Of a stretch of DNA of 64,000 nucleotides, positions 30,497 through 39,790 are shown in pieces. The notes beneath the pieces were generated by a model. The model searched no databases. It was not told the DNA's origin and saw only the letters and a list, made by a program, of their open reading frames with translations. A program made the translations under genes and the position numbers. Numbering within the stretch: position 1 is the first letter of the stretch; each line of letters starts with the position of its first letter. The DNA comes from a virus: IMG/VR virus record IMGVR_UViG_3300044846_003114, positions 62,001 to 126,000 of that record; one strand, given 5' to 3'.

Positions 30497-31339
30497 ATGT
30501 TACTAAAATTAGGATCTGAAGGAGAAGACGTAAAAAAACTCCAAATTAAATTGGGTGTAGACCCAATAGGTAAGTTTGGGCCAAAGACTGAGGCCGCAGT
30601 TAAATCTTGGCAATCTGCTAATGGGTTAACTGCCGACGGTATTGTTGGTGATGGTACTTGGGGTAAATTATTTGCTGAGGGTACAGTATCTGCACCTACG
30701 GTAATTACTGAACCAGCACCTGTTGCTAGTGTAGGGGGATTAAAATTAGAAAAATTAAAGGGACATATTCCCGATTCGGTTATTAAAATGATACCCGATA
30801 CTGCGGCTAAATTTCAAATTAACACACCATTAAGACTTGCACATTTCTTGGCTCAATGTGGTCACGAATCAGGAGGATTTAGAGCAACAAAAGAAAATTT
30901 AAATTATTCAGCTAAAGGATTAGTTGGTACTTTTAAAAAGTACTTCCCTACTGAGGCAGCTGCGAAACCATACGAAAGACAACCTGCTAAGATTGCAAAT
31001 AAAGTTTATGGAAATAGAATGGGTAATGGTCCTGAATCATCAGGTGAAGGTGCAAAATTCTGTGGACGTGGTTATATCCAATTAACTGGTAAAGAAAACT
31101 ACACCGCATTTGGTAAATCAATCAATGAAGACATTTTATCAAATCCTGATAAAGTCGCTTCGGATTATGCGTTATTATCAGCAGCTTGGTTCTTCTCAAA
31201 GAACGGTCTACATAAAATGGCAGATGGTGGAGCAACCGATGCTGTTGTTACTTCAATCACAAAAAGAGTAAATGGTGGAACTATCGGATTAGCAGATAGG
31301 ATAAAACACTTTAAAGAATATTATTCGTTATTATCATAA
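30497..31339 (+). CDS. Endolysin: peptidoglycan-binding domain plus GH19 lysozyme
   Basis: 280 aa. Residues 1-60 (GSEGEDVKKLQIKLGVDPIG... DGIVGDGTWGKLF) are a PG_binding_1 domain; after a Pro/Ala/Val linker comes a GH19 chitinase-like muramidase with catalytic Glu in CGHESGGF (Glu124), ENLNYSAKGL, KVYGNRMGNG, and GRGYIQLTGKENY. It degrades the host cell wall at lysis. No signal peptide, so it depends on a holin or on damage to the membrane. TATTTATT lies about 30 nt upstream of the start. Ends in a bidirectional terminator. Confidence 0.96.
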   Translation: MLLKLGSEGEDVKKLQIKLGVDPIGKFGPKTEAAVKSWQSANGLTADGIVGDGTWGKLFAEGTVSAPTVITEPAPVASVGGLKLEKLKGHIPDSVIKMIPDTAAKFQINTPLRLAHFLAQCGHESGGFRATKENLNYSAKGLVGTFKKYFPTEAAAKPYERQPAKIANKVYGNRMGNGPESSGEGAKFCGRGYIQLTGKENYTAFGKSINEDILSNPDKVASDYALLSAAWFFSKNGLHKMADGGATDAVVTSITKRVNGGTIGLADRIKHFKEYYSLLS

Positions 31340-31347
31340 ATAAAAAA

Positions 31348-31370
31348 GGGACATTAAGTCCCTTTTTTTT
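31348..31370. terminator. Bidirectional intrinsic terminator
   Basis: AAAAAAGGGAC-attaa-GTCCCTTTTTTTT: T-runs on both strands, serving the convergent endolysin and 588-aa genes. Confidence 0.9.
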
Positions 31371-33135
31371 ATAACTCTTCTTCACCATCCTGTTGAGGTT
31401 CTTGTGGTACCTCAGGATTAGGTTGTTGTACTTTTTCTTTTTTCTTCTTAGGGGGTAAACCGTGTTGAATATCACCATATTTTCCACCCTCATAACCAAC
31501 CATAGTCGGTACTCTTTTTCCTTCGATTACAGTTAATCTATGAGACAAATCTTCTTCCCACATTTGTTTACTAATTAAATAACCTAACGCTTCACCACCG
31601 TCAGATAATGTTGGGTTATCGATTATTACGTAGAAAGCATCTCCATTATCTGCAGAATAAGATTTAACGGCATATCTTTTACCTTGCTCATCTTCAGTTC
31701 TCATCATTTTTTCTTCAGAGAATCTGTCATTATATTCTATTTTAGTTGTACCATCCATTACCCATTCAAATGAACTGATATGATAGATACCAAATAAATG
31801 AGAAGACTTGCTTTGATAAATTCTATAATTGTCGTCTTTTTGTCCTTTTCTAACAAGAATATAATCTTTTTGCATAAAATCATTAACGAGGTATTCAATA
31901 CCAGGTTTTCCGATTTGTTTTAATTTTCTATCTAGTTTTTCACGATATGGAAAATCGGGAGGACTTGTTTTTAATATTGCAGTTAATAACTTACTATTTG
32001 AAATTCTTGATGTTGCATCGTGTAATTGCATCATCGTAATGTAAGTTGTTTTTAATTCAGGAGTCATTGCATTCCAAGAATCAACTTCTTTAATTTTACC
32101 TCCGATACTAATGTACTCTGTCATTCTTTGTGGCGTCTGTGCTGAGAATTCATTTGGATCACCAGGAGTTTCATTAATCATATCCGTAACTTTTGCGGAT
32201 TCTAATTCATCTTGAGATAATGCTCTCCATTCAAATTTTTCCCTTTCTCCATCCAATTGAGGCCAAGTACTAACAATAAAATCCCAACTTTTGGTTTCGT
32301 CTCCGTCATTAAACATTGAACTTACAGTATAAGAACCATAGTTGTTTATTTGGATTGCTGCCATATGAAATCTTGCTTCATTGACATCATCACTTAAATA
32401 ATTTCTGTTATCATCAATAAGGAAATAGAATGTTTTCTTATCACTTCTTCTATAATATCCATACTGATTGGTACCGTTACCGTAAAGATAATTTCCTTCA
32501 TCGTCAGTAATTCTAACATCTCCCCTCCATGTAACACACCAAGGTGAGTTTATTCTACCGTTTCTTCTAAATTTAATATACTGGTCTCTATGTAAAGATT
32601 GATAGTAATAACCCATTCTTTTTGCATGAGTCTCACTTAATACTTTATATACCCTTACACCACCTTTATTTATAATACAATTCTCATCACTAAACCACAT
32701 TGGTTTTGATGCCTCAATTTTTGCTACGTTTGGTTGGTTACCATCAGATGCAAATATTGCATCAAGTTTAGCCTTTTCATCCTCAGCATCATTTTCCTTT
32801 TCTTCACCACCCAATTCAAATTTACCAAATTCAACTAAAAAAGAAACGAGGTCTTTAAATGTAAAAACTTGTATTTGTTTTAAGTCATTTAATTCGTATT
32901 TCTTCTTATCAGGAAACCTACCGTCGTGTCTTTTTAAAAATCTTAAGACACCTGAATTCTCAATAGAAATTTGATTTTTAATGTTGGTGTGTCTATTAAA
33001 GACTTTTTCTCCTTGCTCGTCTGTTAACTCGGGAACCTCAGTTCTCCATTTAGTCATTAGTTCGTTGAAAAAGGTTTTTTGATTTGCTTTTATCTCCTCA
33101 AAAACCATATCAAATATTAAATCATTAATCTTCAT
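31369..33135 (-). CDS. Tagged large internal protein, 588 aa
   Basis: Starts MKINDLIFDMVFEEIKANQK, a tag-like N-terminus with VFE at 11-13. Residues about 140-290 (VRVYKVLSETHAKRMG, SPWCVTWRGDVRI, YYRRSDKKTFYFLIDDNRNYLSDD, FHMAAIQI) share a motif order with the 17589-18227 protein, implying a common domain. The C-terminus is a Pro/Gln/Glu/Lys-rich tail (KKKKEKVQQPNPEVPQEPQQ). No named family recognised. Preceded by two tandem TATTTATA elements. Confidence 0.85.
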   Translation of the reverse strand: MKINDLIFDMVFEEIKANQKTFFNELMTKWRTEVPELTDEQGEKVFNRHTNIKNQISIENSGVLRFLKRHDGRFPDKKKYELNDLKQIQVFTFKDLVSFLVEFGKFELGGEEKENDAEDEKAKLDAIFASDGNQPNVAKIEASKPMWFSDENCIINKGGVRVYKVLSETHAKRMGYYYQSLHRDQYIKFRRNGRINSPWCVTWRGDVRITDDEGNYLYGNGTNQYGYYRRSDKKTFYFLIDDNRNYLSDDVNEARFHMAAIQINNYGSYTVSSMFNDGDETKSWDFIVSTWPQLDGEREKFEWRALSQDELESAKVTDMINETPGDPNEFSAQTPQRMTEYISIGGKIKEVDSWNAMTPELKTTYITMMQLHDATSRISNSKLLTAILKTSPPDFPYREKLDRKLKQIGKPGIEYLVNDFMQKDYILVRKGQKDDNYRIYQSKSSHLFGIYHISSFEWVMDGTTKIEYNDRFSEEKMMRTEDEQGKRYAVKSYSADNGDAFYVIIDNPTLSDGGEALGYLISKQMWEEDLSHRLTVIEGKRVPTMVGYEGGKYGDIQHGLPPKKKKEKVQQPNPEVPQEPQQDGEEEL

Positions 33136-33139
33136 AGTA

Positions 33140-33158
33140 TATAAATATCCTATAAATA
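33140..33158 (-). promoter_or_regulatory. Tandem TATTTATA late-promoter candidates
   Basis: Minus strand TATTTATA at 33158-33151 and 33147-33140; the second is 4 nt before the ATG at 33135. Confidence 0.6.
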
Positions 33159-33186
33159 TCTTTTTTTAGTGTTAAAATCAAGACTT

Positions 33187-33528
33187 TTATTGGGTTAATT
33201 GTGATTCCGATTTAATATATGTTTGTTTTAAGTTATCCAATTCATCTAAAATAGACTTACACATCTTTTCAATCATTAAGATTTTCATGAAATTATCCGC
33301 ATTAGATTTATCAAACTCAGAATTGTAGTTATTTAAAAGAACCATTTTCATGAGATTGTCGTTCTCTGATTTTAACGTTCTTTCCTTTTTTCTTTGGAAA
33401 TACTTCTTAGAATTTTCACGGGTACACTCAATACAGTAATTGCTATGACCGTCCAAAACTAATTTGTTTTTGTAAAAATTGTCAATTGTTTTGGTTGTTT
33501 TACAACCTGAACATTTCTTTTCGTTCAT
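33187..33528 (-). CDS. Zinc-finger (treble-clef) protein, 113 aa
   Basis: MNEKKCSGCKTTKTIDNFYKNKLVLDGHSNYCIECTRENSKKY: two CxxC pairs in the layout of the recombination-endonuclease-VII-type zinc finger seen in many phage small proteins. The rest is a helical, partly coiled C-terminus (IEKMCKSILDELDNLKQTYIKSE). Without the nuclease half, it is probably a DNA-binding accessory. Driven by a host-type promoter, unlike the tagged neighbours. Confidence 0.82.
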   Translation of the reverse strand: MNEKKCSGCKTTKTIDNFYKNKLVLDGHSNYCIECTRENSKKYFQRKKERTLKSENDNLMKMVLLNNYNSEFDKSNADNFMKILMIEKMCKSILDELDNLKQTYIKSESQLTQ

Positions 33529-33568
33529 CTTTTTATTGGTTTATTTATGATGCAAAAGTATGTATATT

Positions 33569-33600
33569 AAAAAAGATTACCAAATATTCTAAAAAAATAT
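33569..33600 (-). promoter_or_regulatory. Bacteroidota-type promoter
   Basis: Minus strand TTTG, about 20 nt, TACTTTTG upstream of the zinc-finger gene. Confidence 0.65.
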
Positions 33601-33625
33601 TTGTGTATAACTAAAATTACGTTAT

Positions 33626-34195
33626 ATGGGGGAACCAATACTTAAAATAGGTTACTATTCAATTTATCAAATAAAGACCACCAGAGGGGTGAAATATAAA
33701 GTTGATAGTGGTAAGACCATATACATCGAAAGGTTCAAAAAATACATCGTAAACCCCTATAGAGACACCAAGGAGTTTACTTCACTTGAGAAGGCTAAAG
33801 AATATGTTGGTCTTAAATTAGTAAAAAGAGGACAAGACAAAAAGAAAAAACTAGCAAAATTACCAAAATCATTATATCTCGTACTAATAAAAGAGGAATC
33901 CACAGGTAAAACATTTGTTAAGGTTGGGATAACCTCTAAACGTTTTATTATGAGGAGGTTTAGTAAAGCGTACGGTTATGAAGGTTATGTAGTTGAGTCG
34001 ATACTAAGAAGGGTTGATACACCTAACGCTGAACATTTGGAAAGTGAGATTAAAGAAAAACTAAATAAAAAAAGGTCTGTAAAAAAATACAGACCAATTT
34101 TAGAATCTTTTTCAGGTTATTCTGAATGTTTTAATTATGATGGGTTAGACGAAATTGTTAAAATTTTCGATGAATTAGTTTCCAGAGGGTCTTAG
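33626..34195 (+). CDS. GIY-YIG-like nuclease (T5orf172/MUG113-type)
   Basis: 189 aa. Residues 80-150 (SLYLVLIKEESTGKTFVKVGITSKRFIMRRFSKAY) fit the divergent GIY-YIG core of the T5orf172 type: LYLV..., VKVGIT-x(5)-RR, then EHLESEIKEKL and ESFSGYSECF with the catalytic Glu and the closing aromatic motif. The N-terminal 75 residues are basic. No tag. Probably a free-standing homing nuclease. Its end overlaps the LysM gene by 21 nt (convergent). Confidence 0.82.
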   Translation: MGEPILKIGYYSIYQIKTTRGVKYKVDSGKTIYIERFKKYIVNPYRDTKEFTSLEKAKEYVGLKLVKRGQDKKKKLAKLPKSLYLVLIKEESTGKTFVKVGITSKRFIMRRFSKAYGYEGYVVESILRRVDTPNAEHLESEIKEKLNKKRSVKKYRPILESFSGYSECFNYDGLDEIVKIFDELVSRGS

Positions 34196-34540
34196 ACTAT
34201 AAGCGATAATCATACCCGGTTGTAATCCTTTAGGGTTACCTTTTAATAAATCATTATCGTGTAATATATTGTAATCTGAGTTAGCCCCTAATTTTTGAAC
34301 TAATCCACTTATTGTATCACCTGCTTTAACAACATATAACTTGTTAGTTTTGTCTTGGTCTAACATTTTAATCATCCCAGATGAAAATGCAAATCTACCA
34401 TTTGGGTATTTTTTCATTTGTTGTGAAATTGGGGGATTACCGTACACTGCGTTAAAACTAGCATCTGGACTCATTTGTTCACTTAATTGTGAATCTATAA
34501 TTTTTTTTAATTGACCTTCTGTGAATATATATTTTTTCAT
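34175..34540 (-). CDS. Tagged LysM protein
   Basis: 121 aa. Long-form tag MKKYIFTEGQLKKIIDSQLS then EQMSPDAS (LSE|Q at 19-22). The C-terminal 55 residues are a LysM domain: YVVKAGDTISGLVQKLG...LLKGNPKGLQPGMIIAY, which binds peptidoglycan. A head-packaged or virion-borne LysM protein could help cross the wall at entry. One base separates it from the upstream coiled-coil membrane gene. Confidence 0.9.
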   Translation of the reverse strand: MKKYIFTEGQLKKIIDSQLSEQMSPDASFNAVYGNPPISQQMKKYPNGRFAFSSGMIKMLDQDKTNKLYVVKAGDTISGLVQKLGANSDYNILHDNDLLKGNPKGLQPGMIIAYSLRPSGN

Positions 34541-34541
34541 A

Positions 34542-34847
34542 TTATTTTGTTCTTGGGGTTCTTGTTGTTTTATGTAATGTTTCGTTTTCTTTGGTTAGAT
34601 ACTCAACTTTAACACTTAATGCCGCAACTTCTCTAGTCAACGTTAAAACCATTGTACGTAATTCGTCTTTCTCCTTCGATGCGGATTCTAATAATCCCTC
34701 TAATTTAGAAATTCTATCTTTACAATCGTGGCGAATGAAATCTTCATCTCTTTCTTTGTGTAACGCTCGCCTTTCGTAATATCTCCAAGCTCCTGTACCA
34801 CCTAAAACTGTCACCGCAGTTATTAAAACTGAATAAATGTTTTCCAT
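34542..34847 (-). CDS. Membrane-anchored coiled-coil protein, 101 aa (spanin- or holin-like)
   Basis: MENIYSVLITAVTVLGGTGA... One N-terminal transmembrane helix, a basic RRALHKERDEDF segment, then a long coiled coil (ISKLEGLLESASKEKDELRTMVLTLTREVAALSVKVEYL). This is the layout of small phage inner-membrane spanins (Rz-like) and of some T4-type hypothetical membrane proteins. It lies 3 kb from the endolysin, on the opposite strand. The start at 34847 fits TATTTATA-N5-ATG. Confidence 0.8.
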   Translation of the reverse strand: MENIYSVLITAVTVLGGTGAWRYYERRALHKERDEDFIRHDCKDRISKLEGLLESASKEKDELRTMVLTLTREVAALSVKVEYLTKENETLHKTTRTPRTK

Positions 34848-34852
34848 ATTGT

Positions 34853-34860
34853 TATAAATA
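34853..34860 (-). promoter_or_regulatory. TATTTATA late-promoter candidate
   Basis: Minus strand, 5 nt before the ATG at 34847. Confidence 0.55.
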
Positions 34861-35081
34861 GTGTAATACAAAATAAAAATTTAAACTTTTTTAATATAAC
34901 TTATCTATTATCCCAAATTAATTTTTTAATGACAAATAGTCATGTGAAATTTAACCATTTTGGGTGACAAGTTCTTATTTATTTGTGTATGGAAAAAAAT
35001 AATATAATCGATTCCAAACTTTCTTATATGGTTATTTTTCCGTATATTTTACAAAACAATAAATTCTTAAACAAAAAACGA

Positions 35082-38000
35082 ATGAAAAAAACAATTCTAA
35101 GTTTACTACTTTTATTAGTAGTAGGGGTTTCTGGGTTTGCTCAAGTAACAACCTCGACGATTTCCGGTATCGTAAAAACCGAAAAGGGTGAGACATTACC
35201 AGGTGCCACCGTTCAAGTAGTACACGTACCAACAGGAACAAAGTACGGAGCAAGTACAAATTTATCTGGTAAATATGTGGTTCCTGCAGTGAGAGTAGGT
35301 GGACCGTACAAAGTAATAGTATCATTTGTTGGTTTTAATCAAAACGAACAATCAGATGTTAATACTTCTCTTGGTGTTACAACAAACGTAGATGTTGTGT
35401 TAGTTGAGACTAGCACATCATTAAAAGAAGTTGTGGTAACAGGTGGAGGTAGAAATAGTACTTTCTCAAAAGAAAGAACTGGAGCATCACAACAATTCAG
35501 TAGACGAGAATTACAGTCAATTCCAATTACAGGTGCAAGAACAATCAATGGTATTACTAAGTACAATCCATTCGGTGATGGTTCTTCATTTGGGGCTCAG
35601 GATTCTCGATTGAACAATTTTACAATAGATGGTTCTCAATTCAACAACAATTTTGGTTTAGGTTCATCAGCACAAGCAGGTGGTAGAACAGGGGCTTCCG
35701 CCATATCGTTAGACGCGATTGAGCAATTGCAAGTGAACGTTGCACCATTTGACATTCGTCAAAGTGGATTCGTTGGTGCAGGTATTAATGCCGTAACAAG
35801 AAGTGGTTCGAATGAAATTGAAGGTTCGGTATACCAAACACAAAGAGATAATAGTTCTCGTTATGTTGGTGACAATGCAAGAGGTACAACTGTAACCGCA
35901 TCTAAATTTGATGAGAAGGTACAAGGGTTCCGATTAGGAGCACCAATCATTAAGAACAAATTGTTCATCTTTGGTAACTATGAATCAATTGATAGAACCG
36001 AACCAGGTACAACTTGGATTTCAACAGGTTCTCCATTGACGGGTTCACAAGTTAGTAGACCAACTTTCCAACAATTGACCGACCTTTCTAAATTTATGAA
36101 AGACAAGTTTAATTATGAAACAGGTCCGTTTGAGGGATATTCTAACACTAACACTTCCAATAAATTCTTGGTACGTTTAGATTGGAATATTAATGATAAA
36201 AATAAATTAACAACTCGTTATGTGTTCCATAATTCAGAAGCCCAAATTGGAATTTCAAATTCACAATCTGCGGGTTTTGGTAATAGAACCCAAAACATCA
36301 ACGCAATGTCTTTCCAAAATAGTGGATATACTATTCAGGATAACACACGTTCATTAGTAATGGAATTAAACTCAAAATTCTCAAACACTTTACATAATAA
36401 CTTAATTGTTTCATATGATAAACAAATTGAGAATAGAGGTTACATGTCTCAAATGTTCCCAACGATTGATATTAAAGAAGGTTCAACAACATTAACATCT
36501 GTTGGTTTCGATCCTTTCACTCCTGGTAACAAATTAGATTATAATACATTTAACATTACAAACAACTTAACAAAGTATATGGATAAACATACTTTAGTGG
36601 GTGGTTTCAACTTTCAAATGTATCAATCAAATAACTTATTCTTTCCAGCTTCTAATGGTGTTTACATCTTTAATAGTTTGGCAGATTTCTACAAAGCGAC
36701 AAATGAAAGTTTAGCAAATGGAGGTAAACCATCTGCGTTTGTACCTGCTCGTTTCCAATTCCGTTACTCGGCATTACCGGGAGCAATCGAACCAATGCAA
36801 ACTCTTAAATCCAATAGATTGGACTTGTATTTACAAGACGAATATAACGCAACTAAAGATTTAGTTTTAACATTTGGTGTTAGAGCAAATATTATTGGAT
36901 TTGACAATACCGCTTTGGAAAACCCAACAATCACCGCAATGACATTTGCAAATGGTGAGAAGTTTAATACGGGTACAATGCCAAAAACACAAGTCCTATT
37001 TGAACCTCGTTTAGGTTTCAATTGGGATGTTAAGGGTGAAAAGAAAACACAAGTACGTGGTGGAACAGGTGTATTCACAGGTCGTCCCCCATATGTATTC
37101 TTATCTAACCAAATTGGTAACAATGGTGTATTAACAGGATTTATTGATGTTAGTGGAGCGGCTGCGGCTCAATACGGATTCACTGCTGACCCTAACAAAT
37201 ATTTCATTCCTTCAACTCCAACATTACCTTCAACATTTGACTTAGCATTAACAGACCCTAACTACAAATTCCCACAAGTTTGGAAAACTAATTTGGCTGT
37301 TGACCAAAAATTACCATTCTTAGGATTAGTTGGTAGTGTTGAATATTTGTATAATAAAACAATCAATGCTGTTCATTATTATGAGGCTAATTTACAAAAT
37401 CCAGTGGGAACATTGGGTGGTGTAGATAACAGACCTCGTTTTGGTGGTACCGATGCAACCGTTAGAGTAAACAATAGTGTTTCGAGAGCTGCAGTCCTTA
37501 CAACTAAAGACGGTGCATATCACGAATCATTAACATTGAAATTAGAAAAACCAGTTCAAAAAGGATTTTGGGGTTCAGTTGCTTGGACAACGGCAAACTC
37601 AAAAGATTTTATGAGTGCAGGTTCAATTGCAAGTGGTTCTTGGCAATCAGCATTATCAGTTAATGGTAATAACGATTTAGGTTTATCATTTGCAGATGCG
37701 TTTGTTAAAAATAGATTTGTTGGTTTATTAGGATATAGAATTGAATACGGTAAAGGTTTAGGTGGAGCAACTACATTTACTTTAGGTTATGTGGGACAAC
37801 AATCTAATCCATTCTCATACATCGCAGCGGGTGACTTAAACGGTGATAGAGTAAACAACAACGATTTAATCTTCGTACCTAACAAAGGTTCAGATATCAA
37901 ATTTGCAAGTTTAACTGCTGGAGGTAAAACATTTACTGAAGCGGAACAACAATCAGCGTTCGACGCATTTATTGAACAAGATGAATACTTGTCAACTCGT

Positions 38001-38366
38001 AGAGGTCAATACGCAGAAAGAAATGGTGGATTATTACCATATCTACATAGACTTGATTTCTCAGTTGCACAAGATGTGTTTGTTAAAATCGGAGGTAAAA
38101 GAAACTCATTCCAAATTAGAATGGATATTCTTAACTTTACAAATATGTTGAATAATAATTGGGGAGTTTCTCAAAGAGCAACTGCACCTCAATTGTTAAA
38201 CTTTGTAAGCAGAGATGCTGTTACAAATGTTCCGACATATAGATTAGCAACTCAAAGATTGACAGATGGCTCTACTATTTTAGCTAGAGATTCTTATCAA
38301 TACAATTCATCAGTATTTGATGTATGGAGTGCTCAATTAGGTATCCGATATATCTTCGGTAGATAA
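35082..38366 (+). CDS. TonB-dependent receptor, Oar-like, full length
   Basis: 1,094 aa. Start at 35082 gives the signal peptide MKKTILSLLLLLVVGVSGFA-Q. Domains in order: carboxypeptidase-regulatory-like beta sandwich (about 22-110: TISGIVKTEKGETLPGATVQV, SGKYVVPAVRVGG), plug with the TonB-box region KEVVVTGGGR, and plug motifs NNFTIDGSQFNN and INAVTRSGSNEIEG, then a 22-strand-type barrel ending AQLGIRYIFGR. This is a Bacteroidota outer-membrane receptor of the Oar type. It is intact and flanked by phage-type genes. It may replace or mask a host receptor used by phages. A contig-join artefact is the main alternative. Confidence 0.93.
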   Translation: MKKTILSLLLLLVVGVSGFAQVTTSTISGIVKTEKGETLPGATVQVVHVPTGTKYGASTNLSGKYVVPAVRVGGPYKVIVSFVGFNQNEQSDVNTSLGVTTNVDVVLVETSTSLKEVVVTGGGRNSTFSKERTGASQQFSRRELQSIPITGARTINGITKYNPFGDGSSFGAQDSRLNNFTIDGSQFNNNFGLGSSAQAGGRTGASAISLDAIEQLQVNVAPFDIRQSGFVGAGINAVTRSGSNEIEGSVYQTQRDNSSRYVGDNARGTTVTASKFDEKVQGFRLGAPIIKNKLFIFGNYESIDRTEPGTTWISTGSPLTGSQVSRPTFQQLTDLSKFMKDKFNYETGPFEGYSNTNTSNKFLVRLDWNINDKNKLTTRYVFHNSEAQIGISNSQSAGFGNRTQNINAMSFQNSGYTIQDNTRSLVMELNSKFSNTLHNNLIVSYDKQIENRGYMSQMFPTIDIKEGSTTLTSVGFDPFTPGNKLDYNTFNITNNLTKYMDKHTLVGGFNFQMYQSNNLFFPASNGVYIFNSLADFYKATNESLANGGKPSAFVPARFQFRYSALPGAIEPMQTLKSNRLDLYLQDEYNATKDLVLTFGVRANIIGFDNTALENPTITAMTFANGEKFNTGTMPKTQVLFEPRLGFNWDVKGEKKTQVRGGTGVFTGRPPYVFLSNQIGNNGVLTGFIDVSGAAAAQYGFTADPNKYFIPSTPTLPSTFDLALTDPNYKFPQVWKTNLAVDQKLPFLGLVGSVEYLYNKTINAVHYYEANLQNPVGTLGGVDNRPRFGGTDATVRVNNSVSRAAVLTTKDGAYHESLTLKLEKPVQKGFWGSVAWTTANSKDFMSAGSIASGSWQSALSVNGNNDLGLSFADAFVKNRFVGLLGYRIEYGKGLGGATTFTLGYVGQQSNPFSYIAAGDLNGDRVNNNDLIFVPNKGSDIKFASLTAGGKTFTEAEQQSAFDAFIEQDEYLSTRRGQYAERNGGLLPYLHRLDFSVAQDVFVKIGGKRNSFQIRMDILNFTNMLNNNWGVSQRATAPQLLNFVSRDAVTNVPTYRLATQRLTDGSTILARDSYQYNSSVFDVWSAQLGIRYIFGR

Positions 38367-38386
38367 TTAAAATTATGAAAAAGAAC

Positions 38387-38417
38387 GGGGAGATGTTTTT
38401 ACATTCTCCCCTTTTTT
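38387..38417 (+). terminator. Intrinsic terminator of the TonB receptor gene
   Basis: GGGGAGATGT-ttt-ACATTCTCCCC then TTTTTT. Confidence 0.9.
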
Positions 38418-38435
38418 ATGTATATTATGTGAGAT

Positions 38436-38987
38436 ATGAGCAAGATAATTAATTTTTTTGGTGGTCCGGGTATCGGTAAATCCACACAAGCATCTGGTTT
38501 ATTTACCGAGATGAAAAAACGCCACATGAGTGTTGAATATACATATGAGTTCCCAAAAGAGGTGGCTTGGGAAGGTAATATATCCCAATTAAGGGATCAG
38601 TTCTTTATAACTGCGAATCAACATAGAAACATTAGTCGTCTTTATGGTAAGGTTGATTATATAATTGTTGATTCACCGATTATTCTTGGTTGTTTTTATG
38701 AACAAAGATATGGTGATGGTTATCCAGCATCATTTTATGGGATGACAGGTTTAGGTGACTTTATATGGAAGTTGTTTAAACAATATGAAAATATAAACAT
38801 AATCTTAAAGAGAAATAATGAAACATATGACCCTAACGGTAGGATACAAGATTTACGAGAGGCTGAAGAAATTGATAAAGATATTAAACTCACATTGGAC
38901 ATTAATAATATACCTTATAGTGAATTTTCTGTTCATAATGACACTCCTTTGGAGATTTACAACTATTTAATAGAAAACAATTTATGA
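38436..38987 (+). CDS. AAA_28-type P-loop ATPase/kinase
   Basis: 183 aa. Walker A GGPGIGKST (9-17), YIIVDSPIILG as Walker B region, and RNNETYDPNGRIQDLREAEEID in the lid/substrate region, as in AAA_28 NadR-like nucleotide or nicotinamide-riboside kinases common in large phages. It may serve nucleotide or NAD salvage (NAD depletion is a frequent anti-phage defence), but substrate cannot be read from sequence. The stop overlaps the NUC1 gene start (ATGA). Confidence 0.87.
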   Translation: MSKIINFFGGPGIGKSTQASGLFTEMKKRHMSVEYTYEFPKEVAWEGNISQLRDQFFITANQHRNISRLYGKVDYIIVDSPIILGCFYEQRYGDGYPASFYGMTGLGDFIWKLFKQYENINIILKRNNETYDPNGRIQDLREAEEIDKDIKLTLDINNIPYSEFSVHNDTPLEIYNYLIENNL

Positions 38988-39586
38988 AAAAAGGTTTATT
39001 ATTAATCGTCTTTATTTTATTCAGTGTATCATTATTCGCACAAGATACCATAAGAGTTAAAAATCAAGTATTTGAGGTACTTTACTCCCAAAAATTAGAA
39101 TCACCTCTTTGGTTAAAATATCGTTCAATTAATAGACCAACAAATGTTAATAGAGGGTCTATGGACTTTTATACCGAAAAAAACATTAAAACTTCAGACG
39201 CTGAGGATTATAAGGCGAACATATATGATAAGGGTCATTTAGCTCCTGCAGCTTCTTTTTCTGATAATATGGAAAACCTTAAGCAAACATTTTCATATTT
39301 GAACTGTATGATGCAAGACCAGTATCAAAATAGAGGTGAGTGGAGATTGTTGGAAGAACAAGAAAGAAAATGGGACGATGTTGAACCATTAACTGTAATC
39401 ATTAAAGTATTTTTTGAAAATACACCCAAAAGAGTACCAACAAATGCAGCAATTCCATCACACATGCAAAAACACATATATTTTGAAAAACAAAAAAAGT
39501 GGAAATGCTTTGTTTTTTTAAATGAAAAGCCCAAATTTAAATGGGATGAACTTGAGATGGTGTGTCCACCGAGTGATCACAAGTAA
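38984..39586 (+). CDS. Secreted DNA/RNA non-specific endonuclease (NUC1 type)
   Basis: 200 aa. Signal peptide MKKGLLLIVFILFSVSLFA-Q, then the beta-beta-alpha-metal nuclease: YDKGHLAPAASFSDN (DRGH-type motif, catalytic His85) and MMQDQYQNRGEWRLLEE with metal-binding Asn116 and Glu124. Exported to periplasm or outside, where it could destroy incoming DNA of competing phages or scavenge nucleotides. Translationally coupled to the AAA_28 gene. Confidence 0.92.
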   Translation: MKKGLLLIVFILFSVSLFAQDTIRVKNQVFEVLYSQKLESPLWLKYRSINRPTNVNRGSMDFYTEKNIKTSDAEDYKANIYDKGHLAPAASFSDNMENLKQTFSYLNCMMQDQYQNRGEWRLLEEQERKWDDVEPLTVIIKVFFENTPKRVPTNAAIPSHMQKHIYFEKQKKWKCFVFLNEKPKFKWDELEMVCPPSDHK

Positions 39587-39589
39587 ATT

Positions 39590-39790
39590 ATGTTAAACAA
39601 AGAATTAGTAAACTATCAAGATAAACTTTATTGGGTTTATAGAAGAATTAAACATTCCCAAGTAAAGGAAGGTTCCATTAATGATTTAAAGGAATTTTGG
39701 TATTGTGATATGGTAGTTAGAAATAGAAATCAACAAGACGATACTCTTTTATTTTTAAGAGAAATTGAGGAGGCTAAAATAGTTTCTTAA
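39590..39790 (+). CDS. Hypothetical protein, 66 aa
   Basis: Unrecognised small helical protein (MLNKELVNYQDKLYWVYRRIK...). Three nt after the NUC1 stop, so in the same unit. Its 3' end overlaps the convergent SprT-like gene by 17 nt. Confidence 0.75.
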   Translation: MLNKELVNYQDKLYWVYRRIKHSQVKEGSINDLKEFWYCDMVVRNRNQQDDTLLFLREIEEAKIVS

